A stretch of 12,257 nt of DNA from NCBI GenBank assembly GCA_011390695.1, contig JAABRW010000224.1:1-12257 (forward strand). The letters are read 5' to 3'. Source of the DNA: Desulfotignum sp. Lineage in GTDB: Bacteria; Desulfobacterota; Desulfobacteria; Desulfobacterales; Desulfobacteraceae. The notes below the pieces were generated by a model. The model did not search any database, was not told the origin of the DNA, and saw only the letters and a program-made list of their open reading frames with translations. Each line of letters opens with the position of its first letter. The stretch's first letter is position 1. The position numbers and the translations under genes are program-made. Shown here one piece after another: positions 6,944 through 12,257 of the stretch.

Positions 6944-8041
6944 ATGAAGTTTAAGACAAGCAGTTCCATTGCCGGTATCACGCCCTATGAAGCTGGTAAA
7001 CCTTTAACCGAGCTGTGCCGGGAATATCATATCCATTCTGCTGTAAAACTGGCATCCAATGAAAATCCACTTGGTTTTTCTACCATGGTGCATGCAGCTG
7101 TGCTGAAAAGTTTGTCCGGCATGAACCGGTATCCGGAACCGGTTGACCACGATCTGTGCTGCGCTCTGGCAAAAAAATACCGGGTGGCACCGGAAAACAT
7201 CGTGCTGGGCAATGGGTCTGATGATCTTATCGCCCTTCTGGCCCATGCTTTTTTAAACCCCGGGGACCAGGCCCTGATGCCCCTGCCTTCTTTTCTCATG
7301 TATGAAATCAGTGTAAAAACGGCAAAAGGGGTGCCGGTTATGGTGCCCCTGGACAGATTTGATACCAATCTTTGTGCACTCGCCCAAAATATATCACCTC
7401 ACACCCGGATGGTCTTTGTCACCAATCCTTTCAACCCCACCGGCAGTGCCATTACCAGGGATGCTTTTAAGGAATTTGCGGCAAAGATTCCTTCTGATGT
7501 GCTCATTGTGGTGGATGAGGCATATATGGAGTTTGTCAGGGACCCGGATGTGTTCAATTCCCTGGAAAACCCGTTGCAGGATCCCAGAATCGTGACTTTG
7601 AGAACATTTTCCAAAGCTTATGGCCTGGCCGGATTCAGGATCGGGTACGGCATCATGGATAAAGAAGCAGCCCGGATCCTCAACCGGATCCGTCAGCCCT
7701 TCAATGTCAACGGCCTGGCCCAGACAGCTGCAAAGGCGGCCCTGGCGGACCAGGCCTTTTTGGCACACAGCATTGATGTCATTCACCAGGGTATTGACTT
7801 TTTAACTGCCGAGCTGACAGCCATGGGGTTAAAGCCATTGCCCACCCAGGCCAATTTCCTGATGGTTGATGTCAAGACCGATGCCACAGAGATTTTCCAG
7901 AAACTGCTCAGGCAGGGGGTGATTGTCCGGTCCATGAAATCATACGGTTTTGATACGTTTTTGCGGGTTAATGCAGGCACCTTTGCAGAAAATCAGGCAT
8001 TTATCACGGCATTGAAAACTGTTCTGGAATCAGATACCTGA
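6944..8041 (+). CDS. hisC: Histidinol-phosphate / aromatic aminotransferase (HisC family)
   Basis: A PLP-dependent fold-type I aminotransferase of 365 residues, a normal HisC length. Visible: SNENPLG (38–44, substrate region), GNGSDDLI (89–96, phosphate loop), NPFNPTG (161–167), DEAY (191–194) and TFSKAYGLAGFRIGYG (221–236), with the PLP lysine at 224 and the phosphate-binding Arg232. It converts histidinol phosphate to imidazole-acetol phosphate (reverse of the biosynthetic direction named), or in aromatic operons transaminates prephenate, phenylpyruvate or hydroxyphenylpyruvate. The gene is not beside other his genes but 36 bp before cmk, which favours, without proving, a role in aromatic amino acid synthesis. 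The start ATG follows AAGGAG by 10 nt. No residue is obviously missing. Confidence 0.9.
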   Translation: MKFKTSSSIAGITPYEAGKPLTELCREYHIHSAVKLASNENPLGFSTMVHAAVLKSLSGMNRYPEPVDHDLCCALAKKYRVAPENIVLGNGSDDLIALLAHAFLNPGDQALMPLPSFLMYEISVKTAKGVPVMVPLDRFDTNLCALAQNISPHTRMVFVTNPFNPTGSAITRDAFKEFAAKIPSDVLIVVDEAYMEFVRDPDVFNSLENPLQDPRIVTLRTFSKAYGLAGFRIGYGIMDKEAARILNRIRQPFNVNGLAQTAAKAALADQAFLAHSIDVIHQGIDFLTAELTAMGLKPLPTQANFLMVDVKTDATEIFQKLLRQGVIVRSMKSYGFDTFLRVNAGTFAENQAFITALKTVLESDT

Positions 8042-8077
8042 CCCTTTTTTTTGGAAACCAACCAAGGATAAACACAC

Positions 8078-8728
8078 ATGCCCCATCGCATCATCACCAT
8101 TGACGGCCCGGCCGGGGCCGGAAAAACAACGGTCAGCAGGCTGCTGTCACAGGACCTGGGATGTGTACGGGTTGATACCGGGGCCCTTTACCGGGGCGTT
8201 GCATATGAGATTATTCAGCAGAATATTGCCTGGGAAAACGAAGATGTTTTGAAAAATTTTTTGTCTACACTTGATCTGCATTTTATTTTAAAAAAAGATG
8301 GCCTGCGGCTCTTTTCTTCTGGAAAAGATATCACGCCCCATATCCGGACATCCCGGATCACCATGCTGGCATCTGCCACTTCTGCCAAATCCGCTGTCCG
8401 ATCGGCCCTGCTGGAAATCCAGCGCGGGATTGCCCGGCAGCAGGATGCAGTCTTTGAAGGCCGGGATATGGGCACCGTGGTTTTTCCGGATGCCACGGTC
8501 AAGTTTTTTCTTTTTGCTGATCTGTCCGTGCGGGCCAGACGCCGATATGATGAGCTGCAGGATGAAAAAAAAGATTTTTCCCGTGTCAAAGAACAAATTC
8601 AGAAGCGTGACACGGATGATACCTTACGGGCCCAGGCACCCCTGAAGCCGGCCCCTGATGCCATCCACATCGATGCATCTTATCTGACACCCAGGCAGGT
8701 AGTGGATAAGATGCACACATATCTGTAA
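8078..8728 (+). CDS. cmk: Cytidylate kinase
   Basis: Transfers phosphate from ATP to CMP or dCMP in the cytosol, feeding pyrimidine nucleotide and phospholipid precursors. The 216-residue protein has the family's features: Walker A GPAGAGKT (10–17), DTGALYR (33–39), a CMP-binding loop around 86–104, EGRDMGTVVFPDA (127–139, with the Arg and Asp that contact CMP), the ARRRYDEL lid (153–160) and RDTDDTLRAQAPL (177–189). ATG 8078 follows AAGGA (8064–8068) by 9 nt. It lies 36 bp after hisC with no terminator between, so the two are probably co-transcribed. rpsA follows, as in most proteobacteria. Confidence 0.95.
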   Translation: MPHRIITIDGPAGAGKTTVSRLLSQDLGCVRVDTGALYRGVAYEIIQQNIAWENEDVLKNFLSTLDLHFILKKDGLRLFSSGKDITPHIRTSRITMLASATSAKSAVRSALLEIQRGIARQQDAVFEGRDMGTVVFPDATVKFFLFADLSVRARRRYDELQDEKKDFSRVKEQIQKRDTDDTLRAQAPLKPAPDAIHIDASYLTPRQVVDKMHTYL

Positions 8729-8763
8729 AATCAATCAAAACATAAGAATATTTTATTGATTTT
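8727..8763 (+). terminator. AT-rich inverted repeat with T run after cmk (possible weak terminator)
   Basis: AAAATCAAT (8727–8735) and ATTGATTTT (8755–8763) are perfect inverted repeats of 9 bp, and AAAA/TTTT inside extend the stem if a C is bulged. A T-rich stretch (8765–8773) follows. The first arm includes the last bases of the cmk stop codon. The stem has almost no G:C pairs, so termination would be weak; the palindrome could instead be an operator, since its right arm contains the -35 box of the rpsA promoter. Confidence 0.45.
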
Positions 8764-8784
8764 ATTTTTTTTTATTGCTATAAA
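8756..8784 (+). promoter_or_regulatory. Promoter of rpsA
   Basis: TTGATT (8756–8761), a spacer of exactly 17 nt and TATAAA (8779–8784) form a near-consensus sigma70 promoter in the AT-rich cmk–rpsA gap. Transcription should start near 8791, giving a leader of about 65 nt. An own promoter allows high expression of S1 apart from hisC–cmk, as is known for rpsA in E. coli. Confidence 0.65.
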
Positions 8785-8795
8785 GGTAAATTGTA

Positions 8796-8824
8796 CTTGT
8801 CCTTTTTGACCCAATGAGGACAGG
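8796..8824 (+). promoter_or_regulatory. Hairpin in the rpsA leader
   Basis: CTTGTCCT (8796–8803) pairs with AGGACAGG (8817–8824), 8 bp with one G:U pair and a 13-nt loop. It would form at the very 5' end of the rpsA leader, 15 nt before the AGGGGGA ribosome site (8840–8846). S1 represses its own translation through leader structure in E. coli; a similar role, or simple mRNA protection, is inferred. Confidence 0.4.
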
Positions 8825-8855
8825 TAACTAAATTCGATTAGGGGGAATATTATTA

Positions 8856-10739
8856 ATGAACAACATTACTGAAGAAAACGAAAATCAAGACATGAATACT
8901 GAAGAAACAGAGACACAGGAAACGGAATTTGCGGCCCGGGCAGAAGAATTTGATAGCCGGGAAGCTGACCAGGAAGAATTCGGAGACCAGGAGGAATACA
9001 GTTCCACGCCCGGTCATGAGATTACCGGTGAAGAATCAATGGAAGAGCTTCTGGGCATTTATGAATCCAGCCTGAAAAAATTCGAAGAAGGTCAGGTGGT
9101 TACCGGAACCGTTATATCCGTGGGCCGAGATATGGTGCTGGTGGATGTGGGATACAAATCCGAAGGGCGGATCTCTATTCAGGAATTCATTGATGAGGAA
9201 GGCAATGTTAATGTCAAACTCAATGATCGCTTTGAGGTAATGATTGAAGTGTGGGATGAGGAAGAGGAAACCGTTCTTTTGTCCCGTGAAAAAGCCAAGA
9301 AAGTCAAGGTATGGGATGCCATCAAGGAAATCTATGATGCAGACGGTACCATCGAAGGGGTTATCACCAACCGGGTCAAGGGTGGTTTCTCCGTTGATAT
9401 CGGACTGCAGGCATTTTTGCCGGGATCCCAGGCTGATCTTCGCCCCATCCGCAATATGGATGAGATGGTCAACAAGACCTATGAATTTAAGATCCTCAAG
9501 TATAACAAGAAACGTAACAATATTGTTCTGTCACGCCGTGTGCTGCTGGAAGCCGAACGTGAAAAACTGCGTGCCGCAACCCTTCAGGCCATTGAAAATG
9601 ACAAGGTAATGGAAGGTATTGTTAAAAATATTACGGAATACGGTATTTTTGTGGACTTAGGGGGTGTGGACGGACTGCTCCACATTACAGATATCTCCTG
9701 GGGCCGGGTGAAACATCCGTCGGAACTGTATTCAGTGGGCGATAAAATAACGGTCAAAATTTTGTCCTTTGATTTTGAAAAGGAACGGGTTTCTCTGGGC
9801 ATGAAACAGCTCACACCCGATCCCTGGACCACGGCAGTGGACAAATACCCCATTGGTTCAAAAATTGTGGGCAAAGTTGTCAGTCTCACCGATTATGGTG
9901 CATTCATAGAACTGGAAGAAGGGGTGGAAGGGCTCATCCATGTGAGCGAAATGTCCTGGACCCGCAAAATCCGCCACCCATCCCAGATGGTAACTGTGGG
10001 AGAAGAGGTGGAAGCCGTTGTTCTGGATCTCAAACCCGACAACCGCCGTATCTCTTTAGGCATCAAACAGACCCAGGAAAATCCCTGGGAAGTGATCTCC
10101 CAGAAATACCCGGTGGGCACCATTATTGAAGGAAAAATTAAAAACATTACGGAATTCGGCCTGTTCATCGGCATTGACGATGATATTGACGGTCTGGTGC
10201 ACATTTCTGACATTTCCTGGACCAAACGCATCAAGCATCCGTCCGAGGTATACAAAAAAGGGGACACCATTCAGGCGGTGGTACTGGATATTGACAAGGC
10301 CAATGAGCGCTTCTCCTTAGGCATCAAGCAGACCCAGTCGGATCCATGGGAAACAGTGGCCCAGCGGTATGAAGTGGGCAAGGAAATTTCCGGAGTGATC
10401 ACCAATCTCACAGATTTCGGTGTGTTTGTGGAGCTCGAAGAGGGCATTGAAGGCCTGGTCCATGTATCTGAAATCAGCAAGGAAAATATCAAAAGTCCCA
10501 AAGACCACTACCAGGTGGGCGATACCATCACAGCCAAGGTCATGAACATCAATTCTGATGAAAGGCGCATCGGACTTTCCATCAAGCGTCTGGAAGATGA
10601 TGATGATGACAGATATCTGGAAGAATTTGCCAAAAACATGAAACCCGCCACTTCTTCTTTTGGGGAGATCCTGCGCTCCAATATTCAGGAACAGATTGAA
10701 GCCAACAAAGCCCAGGAAAATAAAAAAGAAGATGAATAA
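8856..10739 (+). CDS. rpsA: 30S ribosomal protein S1 (six S1 domains, acidic N-terminal extension)
   Basis: Binds mRNA on the small ribosomal subunit and unwinds it for initiation. The 627 residues carry six OB-fold S1 domains at about 77–146, 162–229, 249–318, 334–405, 421–492 and 508–578. Domains 3–6 keep the RNA-binding pattern (YGIFVDLGGVDGLLHITDISW and relatives) and repeat every 85–87 residues, visible in the DNA as near-copies 261 bp apart (around 10056 and 10317). Domains 1 and 2 diverge, as expected for the ribosome-anchoring half. Residues 1–62 form a highly acidic, Glu/Asp/Gln-rich leader with no domain; E. coli S1 (557 residues) lacks it. The C-terminal tail from 580 is charged. 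ATG 8856 follows AGGGGGA by 9 nt. The gene has its own promoter and ends before a strong terminator. Confidence 0.97.
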   Translation: MNNITEENENQDMNTEETETQETEFAARAEEFDSREADQEEFGDQEEYSSTPGHEITGEESMEELLGIYESSLKKFEEGQVVTGTVISVGRDMVLVDVGYKSEGRISIQEFIDEEGNVNVKLNDRFEVMIEVWDEEEETVLLSREKAKKVKVWDAIKEIYDADGTIEGVITNRVKGGFSVDIGLQAFLPGSQADLRPIRNMDEMVNKTYEFKILKYNKKRNNIVLSRRVLLEAEREKLRAATLQAIENDKVMEGIVKNITEYGIFVDLGGVDGLLHITDISWGRVKHPSELYSVGDKITVKILSFDFEKERVSLGMKQLTPDPWTTAVDKYPIGSKIVGKVVSLTDYGAFIELEEGVEGLIHVSEMSWTRKIRHPSQMVTVGEEVEAVVLDLKPDNRRISLGIKQTQENPWEVISQKYPVGTIIEGKIKNITEFGLFIGIDDDIDGLVHISDISWTKRIKHPSEVYKKGDTIQAVVLDIDKANERFSLGIKQTQSDPWETVAQRYEVGKEISGVITNLTDFGVFVELEEGIEGLVHVSEISKENIKSPKDHYQVGDTITAKVMNINSDERRIGLSIKRLEDDDDDRYLEEFAKNMKPATSSFGEILRSNIQEQIEANKAQENKKEDE

Positions 10740-10786
10740 GACTGTTTTTGCTCTGTAACACACAGGGTTTTGATACTAATAAACAA

Positions 10787-10826
10787 GGGCCGGGTAAAAT
10801 ACGATTTTATCCGGCCCGTTTTTTTT
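10787..10826 (+). terminator. Strong intrinsic terminator between rpsA and sppA
   Basis: A 14-bp stem, GGGCCGGGTAAAAT (10787–10800) with ATTTTATCCGGCCC (10804–10817) and a single G:U pair, closes on a 3-nt ACG loop and is followed by G and eight T (10819–10826). It starts 47 nt after the rpsA stop and ends only 12 nt before the sppA start codon. Confidence 0.93.
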
Positions 10827-10838
10827 GGGATATGATTT

Positions 10839-11735
10839 ATGTTTTCACGACGACACCCGGTTCTGTTCTTTTTGTTAATGATGGCCTGCTGCGCCACTGC
10901 CCTGTTTTTGGGGGTGACAGCCCTGATATTTGTAAGTGCAAAGATGATGGACACCGCCGGTACCCATAAGGAATCCCGGGCAAATATCGGGATCATAGAG
11001 GTGACCGGCCCGATCCTGTCATCCAAAAAAATCATTGAAAACATTACAACCTTCAGGGATGATGACAAAATCCAGGCCATCGTCGTCCGGGTGGACAGCC
11101 CGGGTGGCGGTATCGGGCCGTCCCAGGAGATATTCAGAGAGCTGATGAAAACCCGGAAAGCCAAAAAAGTGGTTGCCTCCATGGGATCGGTTGCTGCCTC
11201 AGGGGGGTATTATGTGGCTGCAGCTGCTGAAGGAATCATGGCCAATCCAGGCACCATTACCGGCAGTATCGGGGTGATCATGGAATATGTGAATATCATG
11301 GAGGTGGCCAAAAAAATCGGGATTTCCCCTGTGGTTATCAAAAGCGGGGAATTCAAGGACATGGGATCCCCTTTGCGGGAACTTGGGGAAAATGAAAAAA
11401 AGCTGCTGCAGGAGCTGGTGGATGAGCTGCATCTGCAGTTTGTCACAGACACTTCCCGGGCCAGAAACATATTACTGGAAGATATGACAAAGCTTGCAGA
11501 CGGCAGGATTTATACCGGACAGAGTGCGCTGGAACTTAATCTCATCGACCGGCTGGGAAATCTGGATGATGCTGTTTCCTGGGCAGGGGAGATGGCCGGC
11601 ATTGAAGGCCGGCTGATTCCGGTATATCCAAAGGAAACCCCCATATCCTTTCTGCGCAAAATAGCCCGGACCCTATTCAAAGATCTCAACATCTCCGGCA
11701 CCGTGACGGATAATTTCCGGTATATCATCAATTAA
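10839..11735 (+). CDS. sppA: Signal peptide peptidase, short SppA type (S49 family)
   Basis: A membrane-bound serine protease that degrades leftover signal peptides. The 298 residues start with a positively charged MFSRRH and one hydrophobic anchor (about 8–32), placing the catalytic part outside the cytoplasmic membrane. Family motifs: RVDSPGGG (84–91), ASMGSVAASGGYYVA (113–127) with the nucleophile Ser121, GTITGSIGV (138–146) and SGEFKDMGSP (169–178) with the general base Lys173. The 52-residue Ser–Lys distance equals that of the single-domain Bacillus enzyme; the E. coli form is twice as long. The start has only a weak GGGA ribosome site 8 nt upstream. The terminator ends 12 nt before the ATG, so expression must come from read-through or an unseen promoter. 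The last 20 codons overlap the convergent YciO-family gene. Confidence 0.92.
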   Translation: MFSRRHPVLFFLLMMACCATALFLGVTALIFVSAKMMDTAGTHKESRANIGIIEVTGPILSSKKIIENITTFRDDDKIQAIVVRVDSPGGGIGPSQEIFRELMKTRKAKKVVASMGSVAASGGYYVAAAAEGIMANPGTITGSIGVIMEYVNIMEVAKKIGISPVVIKSGEFKDMGSPLRELGENEKKLLQELVDELHLQFVTDTSRARNILLEDMTKLADGRIYTGQSALELNLIDRLGNLDDAVSWAGEMAGIEGRLIPVYPKETPISFLRKIARTLFKDLNISGTVTDNFRYIIN

Positions 11736-12257
11736 AGAGATCACAGATGACGCTGTTCCCGGAACCGCTCCTCCGTCAATTACCACATCCAGACGGTTTT
11801 TGAAAAAATCATGGAGCAGGGAAGGATCCTGGAAAACCCGGCCTTCCGGGTCAGTGGCAGATGTGGATATAATGGGATTGCCCAGCTCCCTGGCCAGTGC
11901 CAGGGCGATCATGTGGTCGGGCACCCGGATGCCTGCTGTTTTTCGCTTGGTGAGCATGATCTTGGGAACCATTCTGGATCCTGAGAGCACAAAGGTATAC
12001 GGGCCCGGCAGCAGCCGCTTCATATTCCGGTAGGCAACATTGGATACCTTGGCATAGGTGGCGATATCCTTGAGATCCGGACAGATAAAACTGAACGGCT
12101 TGGACTGGGTGCGCTGCTTGATGGCATACACCTGTTCAATGGCTTTTTTGTTCATGATATCACATCCGATACCATAATAGGTGTCAGTCGGGTAGGCGAT
12201 AATCCCCCCTTTTTTCAGTACATCCACCACTTGTGAAATAAGTCTTTCCTGGGGATT
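11673..12257 (-). CDS. YciO-type protein of the Sua5/YciO/YrdC family (partial, 5' end outside window)
   Basis: A single YrdC-like domain, 194 codons visible. The reading frame stays open to the last base of the window: upstream of a GTG at 12230 it encodes NPQERLISQ, which matches the E. coli YciO N-terminal region, so the true start lies beyond the right edge and the GTG is internal. Visible: GGIIAYPTDTYYGIG, a KQR at 12119–12111, PGPYTFVL, KRKTAGIRVP, ISTSATDP and the closing IIRHGAGDVEIFE. TsaC/Sua5 make threonylcarbamoyl-AMP for tRNA t6A using KxR and SxN; here KxR is present but SxN reads SAT. Overall similarity and length favour YciO, whose role is less certain, over TsaC. Its conserved C-terminus is read antisense to the sppA tail. 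Confidence 0.85.
   Translation of the reverse strand, partial: NPQERLISQVVDVLKKGGIIAYPTDTYYGIGCDIMNKKAIEQVYAIKQRTQSKPFSFICPDLKDIATYAKVSNVAYRNMKRLLPGPYTFVLSGSRMVPKIMLTKRKTAGIRVPDHMIALALARELGNPIISTSATDPEGRVFQDPSLLHDFFKNRLDVVIDGGAVPGTASSVISLIDDIPEIIRHGAGDVEIFE

Noticed and set aside
10056..10340. Near-identical 261-bp-spaced DNA repeats
   Set aside because: They are the coding counterpart of the tandem S1 domains in rpsA, not an independent repeat element.
10878..10900. Cys pair in the SppA N-terminus (MMACC) as a lipobox
   Set aside because: The residues at -3 and -2 do not fit a lipobox and the hydrophobic stretch continues past the Cys, so a plain membrane anchor is more likely.
12228..12230. 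GTG at 12230 as the start of the YciO-family gene
   Set aside because: The frame continues upstream to the window edge and encodes NPQERLISQ, which matches the N-terminal part of E. coli YciO.

Overview
The window looks like a chromosomal segment of a Gram-negative, probably sulfate-reducing delta-proteobacterium (Desulfobacterales-like). This is inferred from the gene set: a long PlsB-type acyltransferase, a plant-type DapB, the order cmk–rpsA–sppA, and moderate G+C with heavy CGG and CCC use. No rRNA, tRNA, mobile element, integrase or CRISPR array was seen. All genes read as intact, except the two cut by the window edges.

Left part (1–5063, minus strand): a tight three-gene operon, read right to left. 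plsB (membrane phospholipid synthesis) is followed after 7 bp by a fused MurU–AmgK-like gene (nucleotidyltransferase plus sugar kinase, probably salvaging N-acetylmuramic acid to UDP-MurNAc). After 12 bp comes dapB (diaminopimelate/lysine pathway), which runs off the left edge. Middle part (5064–6829): a regulatory gap with a Crp/Fnr-like box, then a small two-helix membrane protein gene on the plus strand with a clear terminator. Next, on the minus strand, is a DUF1343/NamZ-type exo-muramidase gene without a signal peptide. Right part (6944–10826, plus strand): hisC–cmk–rpsA, with a well-formed promoter and a leader hairpin just before rpsA and a strong terminator after it. Then follow sppA (plus) and a YciO/YrdC-family gene (minus, its start beyond the right edge), whose 3' ends overlap by 63 bp.

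The most interesting theme is cell-wall recycling. NamZ would free MurNAc from imported wall fragments, and the fused MurU–AmgK protein would phosphorylate it at C1 and load it with UMP. DapB from the same operon feeds the diaminopimelate of the peptide stem, and PlsB makes membrane lipid. The two ends of the predicted MurNAc route are thus encoded about 3.2 kb apart. The right-hand block is housekeeping and resembles a shortened form of the hisC–tyrA–aroA–cmk–rpsA supraoperon known from other proteobacteria.
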